Notes: a model not told the origin generated them from the sequence alone. Positions 35,554-49,643 are shown, counted from the first letter of the stretch. The stretch is 64,000 nt of DNA from Chiua virens (GCA_019787685.1 JAHNUO010000003.1:1984001-2048000), one strand, 5' to 3'. Numbers and translations: made by a program.

Positions 35554-38500
35554 ATGGCACAGAGTCTATACCAATTCGTCATCGACGATGACTCCCCCAA
35601 GATCTCCTACTTTCCATTCGTGAACCTCGAACCTAGCACCAACCTCACCGCCGGCTGGCAGCTCTTGTACACCGGCTCTGGTGCGGCCACGGGTCCGGGT
35701 CAGGTCGGTGTGGGTACCAGTTATCATTATACCTCTCGCAATGGTACAAGTCTCCTGATCAACTGGAATGGTACGTTCTCTTCCAACCGATCACACCACG
35801 CTCACACGTGCCATCGCTCGCGCATAGGCACGGGTATACAACTCGTAGGTTCCGTCGCCAATGCAAGCTATAATATCACCCTGGATGGGATCTCGCCCCC
35901 TTATTTCCCTGACCTTGCGAACAACATCCTTGCTTCGTTCGACAGCCTCAACAACACAAACCACTCTCTGTTGCTCACGACCATCATCACGAACGCAACG
36001 TCGCCTAATGTTTTTTTGTCCTTTGACAAGGCAGTAGTCACATATACATCTCCTGCCGGAATTGACAAGTGAGTCTTCGTTAGCGGTGATCGGTATTCAG
36101 GGCGCTATGCATTTGCATACTCATCATTAATGACCATCAATTTGATTAGCACTACAGCTACTTCCCAAGTGATCGCAGATTCTGATATTGCATTCACGGG
36201 CTTGTGGAGCTATAGCGCCGGAAATTCCATGCATGTGTCCAATACTGTCGGAAACTCTGCGGAAGCTACATTTTCAGGCAAGTAGTCAAGCGCCTTGTCG
36301 ACCACCTGAATTAGACATATCCTTTGTCGCAGGCTCTGCAATCACGATTTACGGCCTCACCTCTTCCTACTCCGGAAATTTCACCGTGACCCTTGATAAC
36401 ACCACTACTCATCTATCCGCACGTTCCTCATATAATAATTCCGACGCATTGCTATTCTACGCGACCGATCTCCCTGAAGATGGATTACATCATGTTACCG
36501 TGACCAACCAAGAAAATCGTACCCTTTCTTTGCGAGTCGGTGGCCTGAACTTCACATCCTTCGCAAATAGCACACCGTATGTATCTGATTTATTTTGTAA
36601 AGTAAATGAACTGGAGCTGATCTGTAGATCACGAAGAACTTCCACCATTTCGTCCAACAGCGTTTCCATTCCTCCAGGAACCATCGCAGCCATCGTGCTA
36701 GCCATTGTTCTCTTCTTGGTCATTGCGGGGATCATCCTCTATTTTGCCTGCTTCGTGCGGCGGAAATCTCAGTCCCATTAATCAACGCGCCTTCCCTCCG
36801 AGGAGAAGAACGCGGTCTATTGGGAATCAGGACGATGACGTCGAACGAATTCCCAGTCTAAGTCCGGCTTCTGGTGAAGAAGTGGAGTCTAGGAGTCTCA
36901 GCACTACCAAGGGCTACGGCTTCGGTCTGGGTTTACGTCGCGGATTTTCGTTCGCATACCGCAAGAGCAAGATGGGGAGCAAGGTGGGAAGCAACTCGAG
37001 CGAAATGTCACCCAACGGAATCGTTCCACACACAGAATACCCGATGACACCCCAGTGTGATCGCGACGAGAAACGATCGTCTATGTTTACACTGACGGAA
37101 GAACTCCCAGTCCTAGAGCATGCGCCAGAATCCGAAAAGCTCGCTCCGGGATGGAGCTATCCCCCGCACGCACTCCCCCGTCTTTCAAATATCACCGTGT
37201 CTACAAAGAAACACATGGGATCCTACTTCCTGAAATACGTGTAGAGCAGACGGGACTTGTTTACGATTACGACGAGGATGATGCTGATGTCAAGACCCTC
37301 GCTTCGTGTCAAGATGAAGCCCTCGCTGCCACTCTTTCGTTGAGCCCTAGAACCTCTGAGGCCCGTGCAGCCTTTGGGGATAGAGCGGCATCTAAGCTCG
37401 ACGTTGACACTCGGGACGGCGCTCGACAACCATACAAAACCCAGCAACGCGGATTCCTCCAGGTGCGAGAGACCAGCCCGTTTAGGGTAGATGTGTCCAC
37501 TATTTTTGGGATGCGCAGGAGCAATAGCTCCTCTGGGAGGACTAGTGGGAGTGGTAGCAGCACATGGTCGAAAGTACGCGCTAGGCTATATCGGAAAGCC
37601 CATCACGACGATGGCAAACAAAGCGACACGGAGAGACGGGAGACGTCAAGTTGTCCGGGACCCGAGTCCATCCCCGTGTTAATGCACGAGTCTGGTGTTG
37701 CTAATCGCCGCAGCGAGAGGGTCCCTGGTTCAGGAACGTATTCGTTCCTCGACTTCACTTCTTCGCACGTCTCCTTACGACGGCAGTCGAAGACTACTAC
37801 GCTTAGCTCTACGCCTGCGGAGATCGGTCATGGGGCTAAGGAGACTTCTGCATGGAGCGAGAACACGTCCATAAGGATGGTAAGGATAGAGCGCTCGCGT
37901 GATAACGTGCTGGCTCCAAAACCAGACGCGCCCTCGACTGTATCTGGTGGTTCTCAACCCTCAGACGGTTCGGGTACTCGCACCCAACCCTCTGCTGCGG
38001 GCTACGCAGACTCAACGATCCTCACCTTTCCCAATCCCATAATGATTCCTCCTGACGACGTACCTGAGCATCAAACCACATTACCTCCATCCCCCACATC
38101 CCCCCCACCTGCAGAACAATACGTGGTTGTCTCCCCACCTCGCGCCACCCGAACTCGCTATCTCTCCCGCCGCCACCTCTCCCACCGAAAGTGTCCCATT
38201 TTCCGTCTCTGAAATACATTTTAGACACAGTCACTCCGACTACGCTGGTATCGACTCCAGACGAGCCAGCGACGTTTCCGTTCTCTTTCCGCACCCCCCA
38301 TTGCCTCTCCTCGGCGGTTCTCAAGCGAATACGCCGACATATTCCCCTCCACCACCCTACATCGTACAACGTGTCCTCGGGCTACCCATGTCCCCACTCA
38401 GTCCGCTCTCCCCCACCTCGCTCGCAACGCTCCCGCGTATATCTCTGGACAGCCCATCCAGCAGCGGGTCGCCGACCGCCAGACGGCCAGGTACAGGGGC

Positions 38501-38678
38501 GTCCCCCACCCAACCTCCCACAGCATTCCGCGTGAGCTCGCTGCTAGGTCCAAGACCGCAGCCGTCAGCGGCGGGCTCTGTCCGCGGTTCTGCAGCGCCT
38601 CAGTTACCCATGCAAGGCGGGCGCGGCAGTCTGCGGGGCCCCGCGTTGATACGCCGCGGCCGAGAACCGATGCAATGA
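35554..38678 (+). CDS. Single-pass membrane glycoprotein of agaricomycete type with long cytoplasmic tail
   Basis: Extracellular beta-rich domains followed by one membrane span. Well-supported exons: 35554-35770, 35828-36068, 36150-36277, 36333-36576 and 36628 onward. Many NxS/T sites lie in the N-terminal 270 residues (FVIDDDSPKISYFP, GWQLLYTGSGA, YNITLDG, SGSAITIYGL). The span reads AAIVLAIVLFLVIAGIIL, then CFVRRKSQSH and a stop at 36781. Long open frames continue to 38678 with low-complexity Ser/Pro/Arg-rich, tail-like sequence, but they change frame near 36780, 37205-37230 and 38140 with no credible introns. So the gene may end at 36781 (327 aa), or may be an about 900-aa protein broken by indels. 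The third intron uses a GC donor. No signal peptide is seen, as usual for this family. Confidence 0.7.
36278..36332 (+). other. GC-AG intron in membrane glycoprotein gene
   Basis: Donor TCAG|GCAAGT and acceptor CGCAG|GC. This joins TFS to GSAITIYG in frame. The nearest GT gives the wrong phase. Confidence 0.7.
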
Positions 38679-39149
38679 TGGGTCGTCGGAGATGAACTCT
38701 CTTGGTTTATGATTTTCTTGGACGTTCTTGCGCTACACTCGTTTGTATTCACTCTCGTTATCTGTCTCTCTTTCTGTTGTTGTACCTTTTCTCTCCGTGG
38801 TCTCTTGATGCTTGACGCTTGATCAACACGTCTGAGATAGCCCAACCCCCACTTGTAGATTTCTTACTTGGTTTGTGCAGTACCGGTTGGGTCATGTTAG
38901 GCATTGATTATCTGCGTCGCCCACTCGTTTCCTTCGCACAGTTGTATCCACACATCGCATTTTCTAAACATGCAAACGCGTACCTTTACAGGACAGCACG
39001 TGTTCGCTTCTAATCAAATAACGTACACGACATTGATGGTGGCATATGGCAGCTGCGCGCAAGGCCACATCGATGGACATTCGCGCCGAAATCCGGATAT
39101 ACATAAAAAGATACGCCATTGTATTTCTGGTAATCCATACTTTGACCTT
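38679..39149. other. 3' spacer between convergent genes
   Basis: 3' flank of the glycoprotein gene (+) and VPS53 (-). No gene seen. Confidence 0.65.
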
Positions 39150-42100
39150 TTATGATGGCGGCGTTTCTCGCCGTAACCCAAACGTCACGAACCGTCTGAT
39201 ATCCGAGAACACCTCCCGCTTTTGACCTGATTCGTTTCCTTTGGTGCTCCCGCCATCGTTACTCGACCCCGTGGGCGGCCCACTCAGCGGGGGAGACGTC
39301 AATGCGCCGAACATGCTCTCCGCGGCGGCAGACGTCGACGATAGCGGGAGCGCAATACGGCTCGTGGCCGGGCTCCCGACCGCCAGGGTCGTTGGCGGAT
39401 CCATATCCAGAGACGTGAGGAACGACGTGCTTTCAAGGTCCGTCTTGGTACTCGTGATGGTCAAGAACAGGTCGAGGAGGCTGTTCTGTTCCGTTTTGGG
39501 CGTCCCTTTGAGGTCGAGGATCTTAGCAATAAGACAAGGTGGGCAGATGACTGAGGTTCCTTTATCCGCGGAGGAAATAGACGAACCTTTTGGAAATTAG
39601 AAAAGGAAGCATCACCAATGACAAGTGTGTAATTTAATATGAAGCCTTCTGGCGGGTCCTAAGATCAACATCAGACTCCGGTGCGTCCCATGGGCATTAC
39701 GACGGATGTAAAACTTACGACAGGGGTGATGATGACCTTAAGCAGTGCCTCCAAACGTGTGGTAACTTTTGTTAGACTGCGAGTGTAACTGCGCACGATT
39801 CATTAGCTTCTCACCGTGGGGCCAGAGTAGCAGAGGTTGCTGCGTACCTGGCTGTGGAGAGTGCTTCCCCTGGCAACTTCAATAGACATGACTTAAAAAC
39901 TCCAAGATCGATAAGCAGCTGTGCCATAACCTCATTAGGGTGTCCATGTGACTCAATGACAACGCGAACCTGTTCGGCCCCAATCTCTTTGAGTGGCCGG
40001 TTCTTCACGAGAGCATTCGTGAAACGCATCAAAAGAAGACTGCAGTGGTGTTACTTCAGATCTTTGGGAAATCATTCTAATACAAACCTGGAAGCTTTAT
40101 CAAAAAAATTCCGAAGGTATTTCTTTTGTTCGACTAAGGGTTTGATCAACTCGGTGACTTGCTCAGTAGCCTGTGTAATATCATCCATGAACGCAGAGTG
40201 ACCAGTAACATGATTCATTGCGCCCCAGTTGACTCGCGACATAGTGTTGAATGCACCATCGCAACCTATTTCGAGCTCATGTAGTTGTACATTGATCGCC
40301 GCAGAAACGACGCTGCGACTCATTAGCCAATACACAATGGTGAGTTTATGCGGGCAACAAACCTCATGAATAGGTCTCTTTCAGTCTGCAATGTAACCTT
40401 TTCCTTGAACTTCTCGCCAATTTTTTCCTTGATCTTCTCCTCCAACTGTGATGAGTCAGCCTTCGGCTCGGTGCAAAGGCGGGTAGAGACATACCTCTGC
40501 CGCAGTGGTCTGGCAATAATCTGCAGTGTTGATGAGTAGGCATGCTTGCTGCAGCTCAGTCTTGTCAAATCTCGAGTCCATTGATTTTCGTGATTGAATC
40601 TGAGGTCTAATTCAATCGATAATTAGCATTGTGCGCTCAAAGTGTTGCCAATCCTTTCTCACCGCTTCAGCCTGGGGGACAGCACATCTTCTAAGCAAAA
40701 AAGTTAGTATTATGAAAGAGCCGAACAACCAGACGAACCAGCATAAATTTTCAACCACTTCTTCTGCACACTACACAAATCGAAAAAAGCTTGACCAATA
40801 GACAGTTTAGCGCATTGATCCAAACTCTGGGCATAGAAATAGAAGAGCTCCGTTGACGAAGGGAGCACAATTGGTGCGGGTTCAGGCTCGTCAGGGGCAG
40901 AGAGAGAGGCTCGAGGCGTTGACGTGGTCGTGGGAGGTTTCGATGTCGTATCGATTGAACCGCGAGCCTTAGAACCACGGTGCGGAGCCAACATGTCAGT
41001 AAGTGCTCTAACGGATGTTGAGTACGACTACGGTATCTGAATGATTGACAAAAGCTTACTTGTCTTGAGCATCGACAAATATACCGAGATGAGGTTCAAA
41101 CGCAGAGGACATAGATTGAGCTTGCGCCGCTGACGGCGAGGCAGCTTTCAAAATTTCATATACCTGTACAACGGGGGCTCGGAAGTGAGGCTTGACCGCT
41201 CATGGATGGACACAAACTGGAGTAGCCCATTTCTTTTCTATTGACGTTTCAAATTCTGTCGTTTGCTGAAGTGCTTCCAGGAGTAACTTAACAGTGAGAG
41301 ACTGCCCCGCTTTAGACAACAGACTCGATAGGTCATCCCTGGAAAACAAGAGAATATGACAATCAATAATTAGAAATTTGTTTAACCTTTCCCTAACCTC
41401 GTTATCGACACAAACTTGGCAAAAAGCCACCAACCAACGCGCCACTCAGCAGGGAATACTTTCCCTATCTCAGTTTCATAAGACGTTAACAGTCGCCTGA
41501 ACCAAGCAAATCTCCTCGCTATATTGTCAAGATGACCGGCTTCGTCACTCGCTCGGAAGATGCGACGGTACTCTTTGAGCTCCAACGCCACGTACCGCTC
41601 GATCAGTTGAGTGCGTACATCGGGGCCGAGCACGTCGACAACAGCACATGCATCTGGAATCTGGCTAGTCTTGACTGGTTTGGAAAGGTCAAGAAGGAAA
41701 CTGGGATATATGCTGTTAAAACATGAACCTTTGGGGATAATGACATGGACGCACAATGAATCAAATTCAGCATCAAGCTGGGTTCGAATTTCTCCTTGGA
41801 CCTGTTGGATACGTTTCCAAACTTGCATGATGCGATGGACGGAGGTGTAAGACTTGAATGAAGCGGAAAGTTGCTTCACGGCCTATGAAAGTGTAAGTCG
41901 CGTAGACGAAGGGGCCTCCCGAGCAGACTGACAGCCAGTGAATGCGCAACCTCCGCATACTTCTTCTCTTTCACCTGTTCCTCTAATTGGGTGAGAGCGT
42001 TGACTGCGAACAAGTGGTGAATCACTGTAATCATAAACGGACATCAGACTGCTTACCTAGCATTTGCAATCGTTTCAGCGTCGTCATGCTCCTGATAAGA

Positions 42101-42614
42101 TTCTTCTTCGCGAGATCCAGAGCTTGTATATCCTTTGTGATATTCCGCACGACAGCCTCTGATTCAGACGCTTTCTCGCGGATGCGTGACATTTGCCCGA
42201 GGAGATCCTGCAGATGGTATTTGAATAACCATTGCTTACAGAGAAGAAAACGAGCTATACGGAGATCGTCTCTTGGATAAGCTGCATCCTTCCTGGGTCT
42301 TGGTCCCGTTTCAGCGCTTCCTGGAGCGTGCCGACTTCCGCCTGAATGTCGCGCTCGTCCTGTGCGAGTTTCGCCTGAACAGCATCCAGACGAGCTAGAG
42401 AGGCCTCTGCGACGACATAAGTTTTGAAGTAAACGCGAGAAATACAGATGCACACACCATCCGGGAAGAGTTGGTTCAAGACGTCGACTGGATCGAAGTC
42501 GTTGGAAATGACATCAAGAGGATCGTCATGTTGTTCTGGGTTAAGTTCGAGGATGCGATGTATTGCTAAAACCAACTCCTGAGGTAGTTCCGCATCTGCA
42601 GGACGTCTTTGCAT
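39150..42614 (-). CDS. VPS53: VPS53, GARP complex subunit
   Basis: Subunit of the GARP tether (Vps51-Vps52-Vps53-Vps54) that captures endosome-derived vesicles at the trans-Golgi. Seventeen exons join with perfect phases into 870 aa: 42458-42614, 42261-42406, 42057-42207, 41933-42003, 41398-41882, 41218-41338, 41060-41163, 40739-41007, 40663-40690, 40495-40606, 40363-40445, 40088-40318, 39970-40039, 39848-39918, 39719-39788, 39587-39658 and 39150-39521. Diagnostic parts: FDPVDVLNQLFPD, KDIQALDLAKKNLIRSMTTL, LKRLQMLVNAL, VAHSLAAVKQL, ELKEYRRIFR, YETEIGKVFPAEW, LTKVTTRLEALLKVI. The N-terminal coiled coil is typical of CATCHR tethers. The Ser/Pro-rich C-terminal tail after TSTKTDLESTSF is long. 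The whole frame is clean, which argues against generally poor base quality. Confidence 0.96.
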
Positions 42615-43052
42615 CGGATGTCGATGAGGTGAATGTCGACGGAGGTTCTGAAGTTATTAATATTAATAATAAGACCGCCAATGCTACTGCCATATAAGGC
42701 TATAATATAGCCAGAACACGTCGAGTATTTAGCAGTCGGGTTGGCCGCTTACGATAGACTTGTGACTCATCCAATTCGACGGAAACTATGCTCAACGCGT
42801 CTCATGCGCGTCAGATTTTCTGAATTGTACAGGTACTATACATTACAAGTGTGTTTGACAAGGTATACGTACATGAGTAAAGATTGTATGGCTGAGGGTA
42901 AGGAATATATCGTGCGACGGAACAATTAATGCTTCTAACAGCCTGGATCGTTCAAGCGCGGGTCTCAGATCTCAGGTGCGACCATTGGAAAGGAAAATCT
43001 GGAAACCTTCATCAAACCACATGAAATAGTAATACAAACTTCAGAGGAACAC
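42615..43052. other. Upstream spacer, no gene
   Basis: 5' flank of VPS53 and 3' flank of the kinase relic. An ATTAATATTAATAATAA run lies near 42657. No gene recognised. Confidence 0.6.
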
Positions 43053-43700
43053 TCACCTCAACCGCGGAGGCTCAACAATGCACGACTCAAAGGCAACCAT
43101 TTGAGCCATCATCGGATGCTCAAGTGGATCATCATGCACCAGCTGTCTCGCGATCTCGACGAGGAACTCCTCGTCGTGTCCCTGCAGCGAGAGATCAACT
43201 CCTGCAGCGCACGACCAGAGGTCGGCGCGGATCGGATCGTAGGCATCCTTGGCCACGATTTCGGGTACCATATCCCTTCGTTCCGATCGTGCCCCGATGT
43301 TGCTTGCCAGGTGTGCAGGCCCGCACCGCGACACTGAAGTTATTGATTGATTGAGTCCCCGCCAGGAGGTATATGAACGTTAGATGGCTTGATGTCCAGA
43401 TGGGAGACATTATGCTTGTGCATCAACGTCGCTCCTGCAACAAGCTGTTTCGCTGCCGACCACGCATGGGCGTCAGATTGCTTGAGAGTCGTGAGACGCC
43501 CTCCGCCAGACTTGGTATAAATCACGAATCCACTACAATCGCGTGGCCAGGAGTTAACAAAAGAAATGGTGTAGTTGTCGGGACCGACGATCTTCGAAAG
43601 GTACTCCAGGATCTGCACTTCCAAGTCAATCCTCGTAAATTTGAAGAAACCACGATCGGTCTGATCGGAGGCACATGATATCACCGCGACGTTAGGGTGC
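43053..43700 (-). pseudogene. Protein kinase fragment, frameshifted
   Basis: Only the C-lobe half of a protein kinase is visible. It contains HNVSHLDIKPSNVHIP (catalytic loop with D and N), FSVAVRACTPG where DFG should be, GTIGTKGY then MVPEIVAKDAYDPIRADLWSC (APE-like and DxW motifs). DFG is replaced by NNF, and two bases are missing between TKGY and MVPEI, so the frame breaks at about 43268. No glycine-rich loop or VAIK lysine is found upstream. This is a dead relic of an agaricomycete kinase. Confidence 0.78.
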
Positions 43701-46256
43701 TAGACGACGTCGTCAATGTCATTCAGGCAGACCGTCCGGAGCACATACCCCGGAGACAACAAAGTCCAAAACATATCCCATGTCACGTAGGCGGTTCTGG
43801 ACGCCGGCATCTTGCGTGAAATTGGCTCCCTCCTCTGGAACCGTGTTTGAATCTGATGTACCCGTTTTTTATTTGTCTGTTACTCGCTGAGTATACGAGG
43901 TCATTTCCATGGCGGCTTTCGCAATATTCTTTTGGTCATCCTTCTTATCGTCGTCAAGCGCATCCGCTATCATGTGCAGTTTGATTTACAGATTGTATAA
44001 CTCCTTGAGCTATTCCCGCGAGTCGGCGGGGCTCTCTGCGAGTCAAAGTCTTTCTGCGCAATTACAACCTGGATCGGTATTTAATCTTCATTTGACACTA
44101 GCAAAGCTCGAAACCAAACCTCTCCCGACGACCCATTTGCCTTGATTATGCACCGTTCCACAGACAAATTTGAACGAATGTATGTGGCCGCAGCAAAGAA
44201 AGTAGTGTTGTCATTGATACAGTGCATCGCGCGAGCCGCAGCGGCCCTTTGAAGCAACATTCTCCATCTGTCTATCTTGTTTGAGATCGCTTCGCATGCC
44301 GAAAACGGTAACCCGAAGCCACCAACGCAGAGGTACAATCGCTCCCCGGCCTGTATTTGCACGTCGCCAATTCCGCTGTCGCCTCTAGAAAGAGGGGAAA
44401 TTTCCACGTCACTTTACTGTGAGGTGTCAGCACAAGTACGATTCGTGGAGAGGACCCATTACCCCGTGAAACTAAGCTTAGAGTCCGGTGGCTGACAGGC
44501 AAAGAAAGCGGAAACAGGAAGTGAGAAGCAACCTAAGCTGCTTTCACGTTGGATGAAGCATGCAGTTCAACCATCCGCTCGACATCCTTGTCGTGAGAAC
44601 GGAAGAGGGGAAACAATGCTATAAATTCTCTAGAGGTAGTAATGGCATGTCCAGAGGAGGTTCCTTCTTCTCCGCAGTATGCGTCGAAATGCTCAGGGTG
44701 TCGACTACTGGCAAAATCCATGTCGTGCAAGTCCCCCACACGCTGCTGCGATTTAGTTGGGTTCACACGTCAAAGAACAGTGGACACTCACGGTATATGT
44801 GCGTTTCATCGCAAACTCAGATTCTAGCGCGGTAATGCCATTGTCAATGCGTTCTTGTCCATGGCGCCAGAAGCGACCGCTCTTCAAGTTCAGTGTAACG
44901 TCTCGTTCAGAAAAGTCATGAATATCAGCCACAGTGCGCCGTGGACACGCTGCAGTTCGCTGACAACTTTATCGTGTTAGGCTACCGAAAATAATCAGAC
45001 GAAATCATGTGTATTGACGAAATCACTCACCTTTAGGGGTCTCAATAACTAGGCACGCGTAACGCGCGCACAACTTCTCTTTATCTGCCACATCTTTGAC
45101 GTTGAAAGTTTCCTAGATCTTGTCCTTCTTCGCATCCCGACATGCAGCTGAAAATTCCTGTTTTGACTGACGTGAAGGTACCGGGAGAGGGTGGGTCTCG
45201 CAGGCGCAGGACCAGTGAGGTGATTCGGCCTGTCAGCAATCTTGTCGAGCAACGCAGCTACTGGATGCTCCCGGTCAATCTGTGGGTTGAGGCACACCTC
45301 GCCCTAGAAAAAGACCCAAAAGCTAACTGGAGCTGCACGGCATCACTGGCAGCAAGACATGTTGGAGTGTCTTAGACGAGCTGTAGAGCACTCGACAGCA
45401 ATGTTGTAACGATTTTAAAATGACTGACCTGAGCTCCAAATCGATGTCAACGTTCCGCGGATTGAAGGTCATTATTATTTTCAATTCCCAACTTGCACTT
45501 TGGCTCTGCTCGTACCTCACTCAGGCTACACCAGAGCCTGAGCGCGTCCCACTTTCAAGTTGCGTTTGCAGGCCGCTCCGTCGGACCCTGAAAAGCGGCA
45601 TCCGTGCTTCGTGCCTCTCGACCGACTGCTTCGCACCTTTCTAGCCAGGATCGGCAGCGTGCAACACTAAAACTACTTACAGTCGTTCAGCGGGCGTGCA
45701 CCGGAAAGTTGAGGAGATAAGATCTAAGAGAGTCTGAGCAACCACTGATCAAAAGAAAGGTCGTGTGAAAATCTCCAAAGTCCTTATGTAAAAGTGTCTT
45801 TTCCGACGAACAAGACTATGACGAGCTCCATATCACTTTGTAACGGTACCAGGCATCTTCAGGGAACGACTCACCATGTGGACGTCAATATGATGGCAAT
45901 GTTTCAGAGCTGGTCGAGGGGGCAGGGATCTTGGTATATTATTTCCAGATTCCATCATGATTAACTTGCAGAAATTTGAAAGCTGGAAAACTGCGAGACA
46001 TGAAAGTGAATATTAGGAACCAAGTTCAATGAACACCAACTTTGAACGAATGGTCATAGGAAAAGATAATAATTTTTCATACCCCCGCCTCATTCTCAAG
46101 AGACTGGATTTATGGGAGTGGCGCGTACAGATGACTCTCTGGCTGCCTCATTCTTGCACTCAGTGTCTAATGTGCGCCGGACACCATGATCGTCCTTTCC
46201 AGGAAACGCATTCGGTGGTCCTTGTATTTCAACTATACGTCCTTGGAGCAGTAGTA
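43701..46256. other. Gene-poor stretch
   Basis: 2.5 kb with only short frames (for example 44081-44407 and 44533-44766, minus). No motif, splice structure or clear repeat. It may be decayed genes beyond recognition. Confidence 0.5.
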
Positions 46257-47029
46257 TCACGCTGACCTCGCAAACGCACGTTCCACAAGCTCCCTTCCGC
46301 CCTCCTCCCAGTCATCCCAGCACAATCCCCACTCGTTACTATCCCTACCCTGTAAACCATTCCCTGCATCGCCTGCCCTCGCTTCCTTTCCCGGTCTCGG
46401 ATTTCCTTCCACCGTTGGCAACGTGAATTTCCATCTCATAACGCCCTCCAGCTTGAACCCCATTCGCTTGGCGAGATTATTCGAGGCAGTGTTGATCGGA
46501 GATGCCGACCACTTCACTCTTCTAAAGCCAAGTCCAGACGGCGGGAGTTCAAGAATATACTTGAGCAGCAACCCGACCGCATGAGAGGCAACATGGGTTC
46601 GTTGGAAGGCAGGTAGGACAATCGCAGGGTCCGATTTCTGTGGTGAGGGTCCATGTACTGGCTTCCAAAAGCCCGAACACGCCCGCAAATGAGCCTTCCC
46701 ACTCAGGGTGGTTGGTATCTGGACGTGTTGTAGTCGATCACTGCGAATAGCAATGAACCTTTTTGTCGCCGACATGCCTCGGTGAATCGGAGAAAACTGG
46801 TCGGCTGTTCGACAGCAATGGGCATATGCTGGAACATGGATTCATGTCCACGGATACCATCAAAGTATGCTACAGCATGAACACGAGGGACGAAGGGAAC
46901 GAGTCGGAGTTTATCAGTGGATAACACCAGAGGGATTGGGAAGATGAAGTTAAGATCGTAGGGATCGGGCCCATACAACTCGCTGACGGGTATCTCTGGC
47001 TCGGAAGCATAGTTGTTGACAAAGGCCAT
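46257..47029 (-). pseudogene. GNAT acetyltransferase copy 1, two frame breaks
   Basis: Close duplicate of the gene at 49644-50420. It opens MAFVNNYASEPEIP and ends LVERAFARSA like its partner. Compared with the partner it has one extra base near 46728 (FAVID, then YNTSRYQPP and a stop) and another near 46633 (before IVLPAFQRT). The two +1 shifts destroy the middle of the protein, including part of the acetyl-CoA binding region. The rest of the reading is about 85% like the partner, so inactivation is recent. Confidence 0.88.
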
Positions 47030-49643
47030 TCTAGAATTGGAAGCGCTGGCTCATAATCAACCATATTTCTTTCAAGTATTTAACACTGGTCGGGAGATAA
47101 AATGAGCGAATGACTCGACTTGACTCGATGCCGTAAGTTACAGGTAAAATTAGAGATCCGAATTTCGGATTTCGGTCCCATCCTGCCATCGATCCCTTTG
47201 GTCCATCCGTGCTCTACTGGAGAGCAAGAATGTACCAAGCAGCGCAGACACATGGGGTGGGGACAAGGATGTGGAAAAGAATGAAAAAGTAGGGATGGTT
47301 CCCGTCCGTAGACTGGCTCATCATAAGGTGTGCTTATCGATTATCTCGGACCCGATTCAACACGGATTACAAAATGCATGCCGTACTGGTCGGAGGAGTT
47401 GATTCAAAACGTCAACAAGTTTACGTTATTGGAGATGACATCGAGAGGTTCATCGTTCCTCGAATGTAAAGAAAGGGAGGATTGTAGTTTGAGTCTTCAA
47501 AATGATGAAACCGAGAGTCCAGGGATCCCTGAGTAGTTAATCCCGGAAAGCTTGAATCCGAACATAACGCGGTGTGAAGAACAAATATCGGATACTCCCG
47601 AGTGTTGCGACCTTTACGAAATATAATCCTGACAAAAAGCCACAGGCAGGTGGTCGCGTGCCGCCTTGGTCTGTGCAGGCTGATGCACACTGCAACCTGA
47701 TAATCCTCTGCCGGACGCAAATGGGGATGTATGCAGCAGACTCATCCGAACCAACCTAATCAAAGGTCGCAAGATATACATTCCATCGCGCGACCTCGAT
47801 TAAGGGTAATGAGAGAGTTCCATTTCCGGATGCATGACGAGGATTACTAGCCGCACTATGGTGATTCTGACGGCACCATGGTCCAGGGAACGTTCTGACG
47901 AACAGCTTGCAGACGCCTTTATATCATGATTGGTAAGAAGATGAGTCGGGGGATTCGGGCTTCCACAACTTCCGTCCTACGCGTGTGCCCGGGCAACGTT
48001 ATACCCACGGAAACAGGGAAACGTTCGGGGCGCCGACAACGTTGGGGAATATTGAGTCGGTTCCATTCTGATTTTCAAAAAATATACGAGACGTGCTTAC
48101 CTGGCGCTGGGAGGTGTGTATATAAGTACAGTTGTTGTTTCACCTTTAACTCGGCTTGTCACCGAGCTTTGCTAAATTCGCAGTCTGAGTGTACTACTAG
48201 TAGGCTGTCAAGTTAATCGCATTGTTAGCATACGGATCAAAGCGGCGTCACTCGGATAGTAGACACTCAACGTTGCATTGCTCGACCTTGTTCCGTTGCC
48301 GTGGGCTTGGCGAAATGACTATGGGCGCTCGACTCTGTGCTGGTGTTGTTGCTGATCGCGGGACCGTGCACAGCTTCGAACTGGAACGTTCGCGTGGACG
48401 CTCAGTCGGGCGGTGGTGCCGTGACGATTATTTGTTTCGTGCGCTGTGTGGTCGAAGGCTCTGATTCAAACGAAGCTAAAACTTTACAGGCTCAGATGGG
48501 TTGACCTGATTTGGTAAGCCTGGATCATGTGGTACCGTCGTACTATCGATGAGTGCTCTTTGATCGAAGCTGTAGCCAGCGCCAGTGTAGCTAGTGACAG
48601 CCAAGTCTGGCTTATAAGAACGTGAGTTCGCCGTCTCATTACAACCCCCGTCTCATACACAACATGTCCTCCTTTGGCGATTTTGTAGTCTCATTTGCCC
48701 TCCTCCACACAGACGCACCACAACTCCTACCACTTACGAGTCTAAATTACAACTCTTATCAAGAGCCCTCTCCGATGGTTGAATTGTCTAGTAACACTAA
48801 AGATCAAGTCATCACCACATTTCAAGAGCAACCTCGATTTATCTGCGCAAATTGTTCTGCGGTGCTCGTACGCACTCGCTCGATAACTGCTGACGGTAGC
48901 ACTGACATAATTTTATCAATCGGCAGGCACTTCAGGATGAGTTGATCAGCAAATCCTTTTCTGGGAGGGAAGGGCGAGGATTGTATGTCGTCCCCGCGTA
49001 ATAATGCATAAGCGACAATTGAATTCATTGTAACTCTCTTCGATAGCCTCATGCATACGGCAGTCAACGTGAAGCTCGGAAGAAAAGAGGACCGGCCACT
49101 TCTGTAAGTTCTCCGTCGTTCCACACATGGCCCGTCATCGCTCGCCGCTCACTATGGTCGTAACCCAGAACTGGCGTGCACACAGTAGCTGATGTGTTTT
49201 GCCTCGGTTGCGATGATCGTGTCGGCTGGTATTATCACAAGGCTTCCGACCAAACTCAGAAATACAAAGAAGGTGAGTTGGTTCGGTTATTCTCGTCTGA
49301 TTGATGTTCAGGTGACAGTTCTTCACAAGGGAAGTATTTACTCGAACGAGAGAAATTGGTGAAAGAAAATAACTGGAAACTCGACGAATAGCCATAGTGA
49401 GGGATGCACACCCTTACTGTCTGCTTCTCTAATTATTTCTCTCTCAGAAACTGCGGATTTGTAGGAATAATTTGTACGGATATCCTGGATGGTCGTACTC
49501 TTGAACTTACATCTAAGTTATTCCGCATCGCTGGGTCTACTATTACTACACTATCTGATAATGTGACATATACCATGTTTGTAGCCTCTTGGAAATGCTT
49601 TCGATAAACCTTGTATTTCAATGAAGATGTATTCGCAGTAATG
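47030..49643. other. Gene-poor stretch between the GNAT copies
   Basis: No recognisable gene. A plus-strand frame at 48622-48945 (first useful Met at 48664, MSSFGDFVVSF) follows a TATAAG at 48613 and could be a small orphan gene, without motif support. Other frames are short. Confidence 0.45.
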
